From the NCBI GenBank assembly GCA_003132305.1, contig PKXJ01000004.1:109624-173623 (forward strand): a stretch of 64,000 nucleotides of DNA, given 5' to 3'. The translations under genes were made by a program, and so were the position numbers. Positions 53,618 through 61,624 of this stretch are shown piece by piece; position 1 is the first letter of the stretch; each line of letters begins with the position of its first letter. The notes below the pieces were generated by a model, which was not told the DNA's origin, did not search any database, and was given only the letters and a program-made list of their open reading frames with translations. The DNA is from Acidimicrobiaceae bacterium. GTDB taxonomy: Bacteria > Actinomycetota > Acidimicrobiia > Acidimicrobiales > RAAP-2.

Positions 53618-53678
53618 AGTCCAACACCCTAGTGAGCAGGTCGTGAAACTTCTAACGAAGGGCAAAAGATCGAGTTGT

Positions 53679-53706
53679 CGTACAAGTGCTGATCACTGCG
53701 TACAAT
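53679..53706 (+). promoter_or_regulatory. Promoter/operator region of the NCS1 permease
   Basis: CGTACAA occurs twice, at 53679-53685 and 53699-53705, 20 bp apart. GTACAAGTG (53680) and CACTGCGTAC (53694) also form an imperfect inverted repeat. TACAAT (53701-53706) is a plausible -10. A regulator may bind here between the divergent kinase and permease genes. Confidence 0.35.
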
Positions 53707-53745
53707 CAATGCCAGCGAAGCACGAGGCTGTCGCGAGGAGGCACC

Positions 53746-55215
53746 GTGAGCGACGATCTAGTTGAGCGCGTGGGAACAGGTTCCTCCAGCGTCTTACGAA
53801 TTGAAGAAAACGGCATCAACGTCATCGCCGAGAACGAGCGCAAGGGTCATCCGCGAGATCTCTTCTGGCCCTGGTTCGGAGCGAACGTCTCGGTGCTGGG
53901 ACTTAGTTACGGCTCCTTTGTTCTGGGCTTTGGCATCTCCTTCGTCCAGGCCGTCATCGTGGGAGCGATTGGCGTCATCTTTAGCTTTTGGCTCTGCGGC
54001 GTCATCGCGACCGCTGGCAAAAGAGGATCGGCGCCCACAATGGTCCTCTCACGAGCGGCCTACGGCGTTAGGGGAAATCGCCTGCCGTCCGCCATTTCCT
54101 GGTTGCTCTGCGTGGGTTGGGAGACGGCGCTTACGGTTATCGCCGTACTCGCCACGTCCACCGTGTTCGTTCGCCTCGGTTGGGGTGGTGGCGACGGCGT
54201 GAAAGTTGTCGCGATTTTGGTCATCGCCACGCTCATCATCGGCGGCGGCGTGATGGGCTTTGACCTCATCATGCGCATGCAGGCGATCATCACCGTCGTT
54301 ACCGGGGTACTCACGGTGGTCTTTATCGCCCTCACGGTGAAGCACATCAGTTGGCACGTCGTCAGCCACGTGCACGCGGGCACGTTCCAGGAGACCCTCG
54401 GCGCGTTGGTCTTTATCATGACGGGCTTCGGACTTGGTTGGGTCAACGTCGCGGCGGACTATTCGCGCTACCTACCGCGTAGTGCGTCGTCGCGCGCGGT
54501 GGTGTGGTGGACCACCTTTGGTTCGTCGATCGCACCCCTGGTCCTGCTCGGTTTCGGCCTGCTCTTGGCCGGTTCGTCGTCGTCACTCAGTGGCAAAGTG
54601 GGCGCCGACCCCGTGGGCGCACTCGCGAATCTGTTGCCTACGTGGTTCCTCGTGCCCTTTGTCATCGTGGCCATTCTCGGCCTCGTGGGGGGCGCCGTAC
54701 TCGACATCTACTCTTCGGGTCTCGCGCTGTTATCAGCGGGGCTCAAAATTCCCCGTTACGCCGCGGCCGGTGTGGACGGAGTCATCATGTTGATCGGCAC
54801 GATCTACATCGTCTTTGAGAAGCAGAACTTCCTCTATCAGTTCGAAGGCTTCCTTTCGACGGTGGGCGTCTTGATCGCGGCGTGGTGCGGCGTCTTCTTG
54901 GGTGACCTCTTGCTGCGCAAGAAGAACTACGTCGACGTCGATCTCTTCATGTCTTCGGGTCGATACGGCGACCTGCGTCTCGTGCCTATCGCGACGACGA
55001 TCATTTCGAGCTTCATTGGTTGGGGGCTGGTCACCAACTCCGCCGCCTCGTGGCTTACGTGGCAGGGTTACTTGTTAAAGCTCTTCGGACTCGGTGGCAA
55101 GACCGGCGCCTGGCAGTACGCCAACTTGGGCGTCATCGTTGCGCTGGCCCTGAGTTTCGTGCTCACGATTCTCTTAACCCGCAGAGAAGTGGTACGAGAA
55201 GAAGCTCTCGCGTAA
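53746..55215 (+). CDS. NCS1-family nucleobase:cation symporter
   Basis: 489 aa with about 12 membrane helices. FWPWFGANVSVLGLSYGSFVLGFGISF and GVRGNRLPSAISWLLCVGWETA match the NCS1 cytosine/purine permease family. The middle GWVNVAADYSRYLPRSAS is the Asn-Ala-x-Asp-Tyr-Ser family block. I chose the GTG at 53746 because GAGGAGG lies 4 nt upstream. Substrate among cytosine, purines, allantoin or thiamine precursors cannot be resolved. Confidence 0.9.
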   Translation: MSDDLVERVGTGSSSVLRIEENGINVIAENERKGHPRDLFWPWFGANVSVLGLSYGSFVLGFGISFVQAVIVGAIGVIFSFWLCGVIATAGKRGSAPTMVLSRAAYGVRGNRLPSAISWLLCVGWETALTVIAVLATSTVFVRLGWGGGDGVKVVAILVIATLIIGGGVMGFDLIMRMQAIITVVTGVLTVVFIALTVKHISWHVVSHVHAGTFQETLGALVFIMTGFGLGWVNVAADYSRYLPRSASSRAVVWWTTFGSSIAPLVLLGFGLLLAGSSSSLSGKVGADPVGALANLLPTWFLVPFVIVAILGLVGGAVLDIYSSGLALLSAGLKIPRYAAAGVDGVIMLIGTIYIVFEKQNFLYQFEGFLSTVGVLIAAWCGVFLGDLLLRKKNYVDVDLFMSSGRYGDLRLVPIATTIISSFIGWGLVTNSAASWLTWQGYLLKLFGLGGKTGAWQYANLGVIVALALSFVLTILLTRREVVREEALA

Positions 55216-55253
55216 GTCTTCACGCCGAGGACTTCGACGGTGGTCCTTGCGAA

Positions 55254-55493
55254 CTAGGACTTGTTCGTGATGAGTTCAAAGCCCCACCAGAGGGCCCACG
55301 CGAGTACGCCCGTCATCACGACGGCCACAGCAACACCCAGACTTCGAGTGAACCGAGATCGATTCGTGTCGCGAGCGAATGACAGCGCGGCGAGGCCGAT
55401 CGAGAACGCGACGACCACGCCCACGCCCGCAAGTACGGCGGCGAGCACGACGTGGCCGAGAAGCGTCCAGTCGACGAGAAGCGTGGCCGTCAC
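55254..55493 (-). CDS. Small two-TM membrane protein downstream of pit
   Basis: 79 aa. Two membrane helices (about residues 11-37 and 51-72) join through a charged loop FARDTNRSRFTR. It lies 24 nt after pit on the same strand, where many genomes have a DUF47/PhoU-like regulator instead. Function unknown; an accessory subunit of Pit is a guess. Confidence 0.7.
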   Translation of the reverse strand: MTATLLVDWTLLGHVVLAAVLAGVGVVVAFSIGLAALSFARDTNRSRFTRSLGVAVAVVMTGVLAWALWWGFELITNKS

Positions 55494-55517
55494 AATTCAA
55501 CGTAACGTCGTGGTGGC

Positions 55518-56669
55518 TTACGCCGCGACGACGGTTGGTACTTCGACGGGTGCGACCGGCTCGCCCCACAGGTCGTTCACGTTCGCCGCGCTAATCACGT
55601 GACGACGAGAACGGCGAAGGAGGAACGTCACGTACGCCGCGGCGACGATTGCCAAGACCGTCACGCCGTACGTACCGCCAATCAGGTGCGCGAGGTAGTA
55701 CGAGAGAGCCCCGAAGAGTCCGGCCGCGGGCAGGGTGATGACCCACGCCATAGCCACGTCACGCACGAGTCGCCAACGAACGGGTTGACCGGGCGTGGCC
55801 GCCCCCACGCCGACGATCGACCCCGTGGCGACGTGCGTCGTCGACAGCGGCAGACCCATGTGCGACGAGGTCAAGATCACGGCCGACGACGCAATCTGGG
55901 CGGCGAAACCCTGCTGGGGTGTCAAGTGAGTGAAACCATGACCCATGGTGCGAATAATGCGCCACCCCCCAAAGAACGTGCCCATCGCGATCGCGAACGC
56001 GCAACTCACCACGACCCAGGCGGGCGTCGATGAGTTTGACGCGAGCGTGCCGTTCGCAATGAGCGCCAGCGTGACGACGCCCATGGTCTTCTGCGCGTCG
56101 TTGGTGCCGTGCGCGATAGAGAGCAGTGACGACGAACCGATCTGTCCGAAGCGGTAGCCCATCGACGAGGTGTCCCTATCGACCTTCGTCGTCAGACGTT
56201 TCGCCGAGAAGATCGCCACGGCCGCGGCGATCATGGCCACCAACGGCGCGAGGCCCGCGGGAACGATGACCTTGGAGATCAGCCCGCTCCACAGGACGGC
56301 GTGTCCGCCGGCGAGAACCAACATCGCCCCGATGACCCCACCGATTAAGGCGTGGCTCGAGCTCGAGGGAATGGCGAAGTACCACGTGGTCACGTTCCAC
56401 GCAGTGGCGCCGATGAGTCCCGCGAAAATCACCGGCAACGTCACGAGGTTCTGAGCCACGAGCGCACTGGCGATGGTGGCGGCGACCTTTAAGGAGAGGA
56501 ACGCTCCCACCAGGTTGAAGACAGAACTGAGCGCCACGGCCATGCGGGGCTTCAGCGCGCCCGTCGCGATGGTGGGCGCGACCGCGTTCGCCGTGTCGTG
56601 AAATCCATTCGTGAAGTCAAAAGCGAGCGCGACCGCCACGACAATCGCGAGCAACAGTGTGTTATGCAC
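55518..56669 (-). CDS. pit: Low-affinity inorganic phosphate transporter (PiT family)
   Basis: 383 aa with about 10-12 membrane helices. The duplicated PiT signature is present: FDFTNGFHDTANAVAPTIATGALKPRMAV in the first half and SIAHGTNDAQKTMGVVTLALIANG in the second. SSSSHALIGGVIGA and LPLSTTHVATGSIVG are typical substrate loops. Moves phosphate as a metal complex with protons or sodium. The second phosphate importer in the window besides pstSCAB. The 229-nt upstream gap shows no clear Pho-box repeat. Confidence 0.94.
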   Translation of the reverse strand: MHNTLLLAIVVAVALAFDFTNGFHDTANAVAPTIATGALKPRMAVALSSVFNLVGAFLSLKVAATIASALVAQNLVTLPVIFAGLIGATAWNVTTWYFAIPSSSSHALIGGVIGAMLVLAGGHAVLWSGLISKVIVPAGLAPLVAMIAAAVAIFSAKRLTTKVDRDTSSMGYRFGQIGSSSLLSIAHGTNDAQKTMGVVTLALIANGTLASNSSTPAWVVVSCAFAIAMGTFFGGWRIIRTMGHGFTHLTPQQGFAAQIASSAVILTSSHMGLPLSTTHVATGSIVGVGAATPGQPVRWRLVRDVAMAWVITLPAAGLFGALSYYLAHLIGGTYGVTVLAIVAAAYVTFLLRRSRRHVISAANVNDLWGEPVAPVEVPTVVAA

Positions 56670-56898
56670 ATCTCCGTACTAGCAAAAGAATTTTCGACTT
56701 CAAACTGAAAAAGCCCCAATGCGCACACATTTGTCACAGATTTAACCTTCGGATTACCCAGTTAGTTCTGACGTCAATTTCACCTCGGCGCGAGTGCCTG
56801 GCGCCCCTCCTCGTCCCCGTGATTTCGCTTCGACGGTCACCACCTAACTGGCGATTTCGCGCCCGTAGACTGGACGTGGGTCTGGTGAAGGAGTTGTC

Positions 56899-57930
56899 AT
56901 GCGAATCGGTGTTCTGACAGCCGGAGGCGACGCGCCGGGCCTGAACGCCGCCATTCGAGCCATCGGCGAAATGGCGCTGCGCGATGGTCACGAGGTCATC
57001 GGCATCGCGAACGGCTGGGCCGGACTCGTGGGCGACTTCGACGGTAGTCCGCTCACCGCTAAAGACTTGCGCGGCGTGATTGGCCAGGGGGGCACGCTGC
57101 TGGGCACCGCGCGTTTCAATCTCGATAAGCCCGCCGGCGGACGCGAGTGCGTGCTCGCGGCGATCGGCGATCACGTCGACGCGCTCGTCGCCATTGGCGG
57201 CGACGGCACGCAAAGAATCTCGAGTTGGCTGGCCGAACGAAACGCGCCCGTGGTGGGCGTGCCCAAGACGCTCGATAACGACCTACCCGGCACGAACTAC
57301 TGCATCGGCTTTGACACCGCCATAAGTATTGTCGCGGAGTCCCTCGACCGTCTCCACACGACCGCCGCGTCGCATCACCGTGTCATTGTGGTCGAGACCA
57401 TGGGTCGCTCGACTGGTTGGGTCGCGGCGCTCGGTGGACTGGCCGGCGGTGCCGACATGATCGTCATTCCCGAGTTCCCCGTCACGATGGACGAAATCGT
57501 TGAGCACATCAATCGACGCCGCAGCGCCGGCCTCGTCTACTCAATCGTCGTCGTCGCGGAAGGCATCAACCTCACGATTTTGGGCGGAGCCGAGATGGGA
57601 GATCTTTCGAACGAAGGCGTCGGCGGCGTTCGTCACGCCACGCGCGGCGTCGGGCACTTTCTCGCCGCGAAAATAGAAGAGCAAGGCGGTTTCGAAGTTC
57701 GAACGACCGTGCTTGGTCACCTTCAACGCGGGGGCAGTCCGACGGCCCACGACCGCATCTTCGCCACGCGCGTCGGCGCCGCCGCGTACGAGGCCGTGGT
57801 CGCGGGCAAGTTTGGCATGATCCCCGTTGTTCGTGACGACAACGTTGTTCTCGTGCCGCTGTCGACCGTCGCCGTGGGCCAACGCAAAGTCCCTCGCGAG
57901 ATCTACGACCTCTGCGCCGTCTTCTTTTAA
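56899..57930 (+). CDS. pfkA: 6-phosphofructokinase
   Basis: 343 aa, group A PFK. It shows TAGGDAPGLNAAIRA, GGDGTQRIS (residues 101-105), PKTLDNDLPGTNYCIGFDTA with the catalytic Asp, and ETMGRSTGWVAALGG. Gly at the position that is Asp in pyrophosphate enzymes suggests ATP as donor. The Lys of PKT is the version seen in pyrophosphate and mixed-type enzymes, as also in actinobacterial ATP-PFKs. ATG preceded by GAAGGAG at 5 nt. Confidence 0.95.
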   Translation: MRIGVLTAGGDAPGLNAAIRAIGEMALRDGHEVIGIANGWAGLVGDFDGSPLTAKDLRGVIGQGGTLLGTARFNLDKPAGGRECVLAAIGDHVDALVAIGGDGTQRISSWLAERNAPVVGVPKTLDNDLPGTNYCIGFDTAISIVAESLDRLHTTAASHHRVIVVETMGRSTGWVAALGGLAGGADMIVIPEFPVTMDEIVEHINRRRSAGLVYSIVVVAEGINLTILGGAEMGDLSNEGVGGVRHATRGVGHFLAAKIEEQGGFEVRTTVLGHLQRGGSPTAHDRIFATRVGAAAYEAVVAGKFGMIPVVRDDNVVLVPLSTVAVGQRKVPREIYDLCAVFF

Positions 57931-57951
57931 GGAACGATCACCTCAGGAGCA

Positions 57952-58320
57952 TCAGACGGAGACTCTTTCGCGCCGCCAACGAAGATACCTCGCTGCCAGC
58001 GCTCGAAGTCCCAGCATCAAAGCGCCCAGAAATCCGAGCGCCACGATGATAAACGCGAGCGCCGTCCCTTGACCGAAGAGGACGCGCACGATCATCCCCA
58101 CGATTACCGTGAAGAGCCAGACCGCGATACCGCCCTTGAGCGACGCCCCGTCTTGACGTCGAAGCGTTACGTACAACCAGCCCAGGACCAGGCCCACCGC
58201 GAAGGGCCACGTCGTTGAGACAACGCCCGAAAAACGAAGGCCGTGATGATGAGACGAACGACCAATTCCCACAAAGAGCAGTACGATGAGAGCATCAACG
58301 ACGATCCACACGCGATTCAT
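57952..58320 (-). CDS. DUF3054-family membrane protein
   Basis: 122 aa with four hydrophobic helices. VVDALIVLLFVGIGRSSHHHGL near the start and STTWPFAVGLVLGWLYVT match DUF3054, a small actinobacterial and archaeal membrane family of unknown role. Convergent with pfkA, divergent from the PAP2 gene. Confidence 0.8.
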   Translation of the reverse strand: MNRVWIVVDALIVLLFVGIGRSSHHHGLRFSGVVSTTWPFAVGLVLGWLYVTLRRQDGASLKGGIAVWLFTVIVGMIVRVLFGQGTALAFIIVALGFLGALMLGLRALAARYLRWRRERVSV

Positions 58321-58401
58321 ACGCCAAAACTCTACCGACTAGGACGTAGCCCCGATCCGAGCCCAGAGCGACGCGGCGATCTCGCGCCGGAAGAAGTGTT
58401 T

Positions 58402-58430
58402 TTGGCTCAGTTGCGCCCACTACTTAGACT
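58402..58430 (+). promoter_or_regulatory. Promoter for leaderless PAP2 gene
   Basis: TTGGCT (58402-58407), a 17-nt spacer, TAGACT (58425-58430), then 6 nt to the GTG at 58437. The start of transcription would coincide with the start codon. Confidence 0.6.
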
Positions 58431-58436
58431 GGTCAG

Positions 58437-58925
58437 GTGCACTCACTCATCAAATTCGTTGGCGAGTATTTCTTTCTAATCAGCGTCGCGGTCGTTGGCC
58501 TCTACTGGCTGCGCGCCAAAGTGAGCGTCAAGATATCGCTTACCTGGCAGCTGGTAGCCGGTGGCGTTCTCGCCGTCGTGTTGGCACTCATCGCCGGACA
58601 TCTCTACTACGACCCGCGACCCTTCGTCACGCACCACCTCACGCCGATCATTCCCCACGCCGCCGACAACGGATTCCCCTCCGACCACGCACTCTTCACG
58701 TCGTTTCTCGGCTTTACGATGCTCCTCTACTCCCGGCGCACGGGGATCTTTCTGCTCATCATCGCCGTGTTAGTGAGTTGGGCCCGCGTCGCCGCTCACA
58801 TTCACAACCCCCGAGACATTGTCGGATCGTTCGTCATCGCCGCGATCGCGGTTCTGGTGGTGCGCGTCGTGACGAAGTGGTGGCGCGCCCGAGGAAAGGC
58901 CTCGAGCTGGCGCTCGACTGACTAA
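58437..58925 (+). CDS. PAP2-family phosphatase
   Basis: 162 aa membrane protein with five helices. Active-site motifs: YYDPRPF (C1), GFPSDHA (C2, His), and WARVAAHIHNPRDIVGS (C3, Arg and nucleophile His). Order and spacing fit bacterial undecaprenyl-diphosphate or lipid phosphatases (BcrC-like). Together with the cis-prenyltransferase-type gene at 37466 it could act in lipid-carrier recycling; that is inference. Confidence 0.88.
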   Translation: MHSLIKFVGEYFFLISVAVVGLYWLRAKVSVKISLTWQLVAGGVLAVVLALIAGHLYYDPRPFVTHHLTPIIPHAADNGFPSDHALFTSFLGFTMLLYSRRTGIFLLIIAVLVSWARVAAHIHNPRDIVGSFVIAAIAVLVVRVVTKWWRARGKASSWRSTD

Positions 58926-59378
58926 GCGCCACTCGTCAACACGGAGTCGAGGTGTTCGAGGATTTGGGGCCACGATGCACGGTGACGATTCGCCGACTCC
59001 TCGTCGTAGAACCCACTGTGCGTGAGTCGCAGTTCCGTTCCTGACGTCAAGGGAACGAGTTCGACCCTCACGACCGTCTCGTCCGTTTCTTCCGCTAACC
59101 CACGTCTGTTCAATCATTCGTCCCGCTTCCACGCGGAGAAATCGCCCGAAGTGCGCGTAGTGCTCGCCCTGGTGATAAACGTCGAACCAGTACGGCGCGC
59201 CGGGTTCGGCGTTGATGGAAATCTCGCCGGACGACGCGAACCACGTGTCGAAGTGATTGGTCCACGCGTCAAATATCTCGTCGGGTGACGCCGCCATGGT
59301 GCGATCGACCCCGAACGAGTTGCGATGCTGCGCCGGATGAAGCGAACCGTCCGGTGCTTGGTCGTGCCGCTCGTTCAT
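58922..59378 (-). pseudogene. Frameshifted SRPBCC (AHSA1-like) domain gene
   Basis: The first frame starts at ATG 59378 (TAAGGAGA upstream) and reads MNERHDQAPDGS to RFLRVEAGRMIEQTWV. The family sequence then continues in another frame: LAEETDETVVRVELVPLTSGTELRLTHSGFYDEE to the stop at 58922. The break lies near 59095-59105. The span is 457 nt, one base off a multiple of three. Both halves look conserved, so this is a recent frameshift or a sequencing error. Intact members bind small hydrophobic ligands or assist chaperones. Confidence 0.75.
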
Positions 59379-59529
59379 TTTTCCACTCTCCTTAGAGAAA
59401 CTCACTACGCAACGCGCCCACCGCAACGCGCGATGCGCTTGATGGCCTTCGTCGCCATATAGATTGAGCGAAGGAATTTATCAGCAGGTTCGCTCGTTCC
59501 GATTGATCGTGACGTCTTATTGGAGGACT

Positions 59530-60246
59530 GTGGGTACTGAAGAGGGACCTGGTCCCATCGCGCTGGTGGGGTCGGGCGAGTACCTACCCCAGATGGCCGA
59601 TTTCGAAGCAGGGCTCATCGCTGGTCGCGCTCCTCGCTACGTCCAGCTCGCCACCGCCGCCGTCCAAGACGGGCCCTCGGTCGTGGAGCATTGGCACGAG
59701 CTCGGCACCGCCCAAGCCCAGCGACTCGGCGTCGAGCCGGTCATCGTTCCCGTGAATGACCGCGCCGACGCGGACAACCCGGCGTTCGCCAAGTTGGTCG
59801 AAGGCGCCGGGCTGATCTACCTTTCCGGAGGAGATCCCAACTATCTGGCGGACACGCTGCGTGACACGGCAGTGTGGCGGGCCATCGAAGCAACGTGGCG
59901 CCAGGGCGCGGCCCTCGCCGGATGCAGTGCCGGCGCGATGGCGCTCGGTTCGTGGATACCCTCTCTTCGCCACCCTCGAAAGGGCAGCACCGAGGGGTTG
60001 GGCCTGCTCGAGCATCTCGGCGTCATTCCCCACTTTGACGCCTTCGCGGCGAGAGTTCCGGACCTCTTGACTCGTTTCGTTCTTCCCGATGAGTCGTTGA
60101 TTACGGTCTTTGGCATCGATGAGGAGACGGCGCTCGTCGGTGGTCCGAAGGAGTGGACCGTGCAAGGTCGTCAAAGCGTATGGCGACTCACCACGAGCGG
60201 CCGCGAGGAGTTGCCGTTAGGCGCCACCGTGTCCACGCGCGGCTAG
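59530..60246 (+). CDS. Peptidase S51/cyanophycinase-like protein
   Basis: 238 aa from the GTG at 59530, with GGAGG just before it. It shows GPIALVGSGEYLPQM, GLIYLSGGDPNYLADTLRDT, the nucleophile elbow AGCSAGAMALG (Ser), and a late VFGIDEETALVGG. This is the dipeptidase E/cyanophycinase class I glutamine-amidotransferase-like fold. Family members cleave Asp-x dipeptides or cyanophycin; the substrate here is unknown. A TTG at 59464 would add 22 unlikely residues. Confidence 0.82.
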   Translation: MGTEEGPGPIALVGSGEYLPQMADFEAGLIAGRAPRYVQLATAAVQDGPSVVEHWHELGTAQAQRLGVEPVIVPVNDRADADNPAFAKLVEGAGLIYLSGGDPNYLADTLRDTAVWRAIEATWRQGAALAGCSAGAMALGSWIPSLRHPRKGSTEGLGLLEHLGVIPHFDAFAARVPDLLTRFVLPDESLITVFGIDEETALVGGPKEWTVQGRQSVWRLTTSGREELPLGATVSTRG

Positions 60247-60291
60247 CGAAGTGAGTCAACGTCGACACCGAATCGTGGCGACACCGGGTAG

Positions 60292-61497
60292 TTACTTCGC
60301 GGCGACCTCATCGAGGTGATAACGAATTTGAATTGACGCGGCCGCTCCCTCACCCACCGCCGACGCCAACTGCTTCGTGGATCCGCGGCGAACGTCACCC
60401 GCGACGAAGACGCCGGGCACGTTCGTTCGAAACTGTTCGTCACTGCAAATGAAACCGCGCTCGTCCAGTTCGAGCGCGCCGTCAAGGAACGCGGTGTTCG
60501 GGTCGAGTCCAATGAAAACGAAGGCACCCGAGGCTTCGTGTTGACGACGATCTCCGGCCCGTCGATCTTCTAGTTCCACCGACTCGAGCTTGCCCGTCGA
60601 CCCGCCTTGAAAGCCCAGAACTTTCGTGCTCGTGACGACGGTCATTTTCGGGTGCGCGAGCACTTTGTCTTGAAGGAGTCGACTGCCGGCCAACTTTTCG
60701 GAGAACTCCACGACGGTGACGTGATCGGCGAACTGGGTAAGAAAGAGACCCTCTTCTAAGCCGCTGTTCCCTCCCCCGATGACGAGAACCTCCTTGGCTC
60801 CGCGATAGAACGGTCCGTCGCACGTCGCACAGAAGTGAATGCCGGCACCAATGAGGTCGGACTCGCCTTCGGCGCCCGTGCGCCGATACACCGATCCCGT
60901 CGCCACGAGCACGGCACGAGCCTGATACGAATCTCCCGTCGTGGTCGTCACCGTGACCCAATCGCCTTCCGAACTGACGGCGCTCACGGCGACCGCCTGG
61001 AGAATCTCCACGCCGTAGCGCTCCGCTTGGCGTCGCATCCGGTCGGCGAGTTCGTGCCCCGCCACGCCGTCGGGGAATCCCGGGTAGTTGTCAAGGCGTT
61101 CGGTCACGCCAGCCTGACCACCGACGGCGGATTTTTCGATGATCAGCACACTCTGGTTCTCTCTCGCGGCGTAGATCGCGGCGGTGAGTCCAGTGGGCCC
61201 GCCACCCACGATGACGACGTCGTACGTCGTGGACTTCGCCGAACGATTGATGCCTAACTTCTCAGCGAGTTCGTCGTTACCCGGTTCGACGAGGTGCGAT
61301 CCGTCGGGAAAGACGATGGTGGGGATGCTTCGACTTCCGCCGTTGATGCGTTCGACGAGTTCGGTGGCTTCAGGGTGCTGTTCTAGGTCAATCCAGTCGT
61401 AGGCGACGCGCTGTTCGCCAAGGAACTCCTTGGCTCGACGACAGTCCGGGCACCAAGTCGCGCCGAAAACGGTGATCTTGTCTTTCGCGAGTTCCAT
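60292..61497 (-). CDS. Glutaredoxin-thioredoxin reductase fusion
   Basis: 401 aa. Residues 1-78 are a glutaredoxin/NrdH-like domain with the active site TWCPDC (Cys16, Cys19) and SIPTIVFPDGS. The rest is a thioredoxin reductase: FAD site VVIVGGGPTGLTAAIYA, the redox CATC (about residues 221-224), NADPH site VLVIGGGNSGLEEG, and the C-terminal GVFVAGDV. The TrxR part may reduce its own fused Grx domain. The ATG at 61497 follows AAAGGAG. Confidence 0.92.
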   Translation of the reverse strand: MELAKDKITVFGATWCPDCRRAKEFLGEQRVAYDWIDLEQHPEATELVERINGGSRSIPTIVFPDGSHLVEPGNDELAEKLGINRSAKSTTYDVVIVGGGPTGLTAAIYAARENQSVLIIEKSAVGGQAGVTERLDNYPGFPDGVAGHELADRMRRQAERYGVEILQAVAVSAVSSEGDWVTVTTTTGDSYQARAVLVATGSVYRRTGAEGESDLIGAGIHFCATCDGPFYRGAKEVLVIGGGNSGLEEGLFLTQFADHVTVVEFSEKLAGSRLLQDKVLAHPKMTVVTSTKVLGFQGGSTGKLESVELEDRRAGDRRQHEASGAFVFIGLDPNTAFLDGALELDERGFICSDEQFRTNVPGVFVAGDVRRGSTKQLASAVGEGAAASIQIRYHLDEVAAK

Positions 61498-61525
61498 CGA
61501 GCTCCTTTGTAACGAAAATGTCCGG

Positions 61526-61543
61526 CCACTCAAGCTTGAGTGG
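61526..61543. promoter_or_regulatory. 18-bp perfect palindrome upstream of the Grx-TrxR gene
   Basis: CCACTCAAGCTTGAGTGG is fully self-complementary. An outer inverted repeat GGCCACT (61524-61530) and AGTGGCC (61551-61557) overlaps it. On the minus strand TTGAGT within the palindrome could be a -35, 16 nt before TACAAA. A redox-responsive repressor or activator site is likely. Confidence 0.55.
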
Positions 61544-61624
61544 TCACTTTAGTGGCCGTCGACAGTTCAGGACCACGAGACCTCGCGCAGTGTTGTTAAC
61601 GCCACGTGGCCTAGCGTCACTGCT

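Noticed and set aside
56670..56898. Regulatory repeats between pit and pfkA.
   Set aside because: The gap is A/T-richer than its surroundings and probably holds both promoters, but no clear repeat, palindrome or Pho box could be defined.
59405..59440. CGCAACGCGC twice in tandem upstream of the frameshifted SRPBCC gene as a repeat element.
   Set aside because: Two imperfect copies of ten bases are expected at this base composition; no further copies seen.
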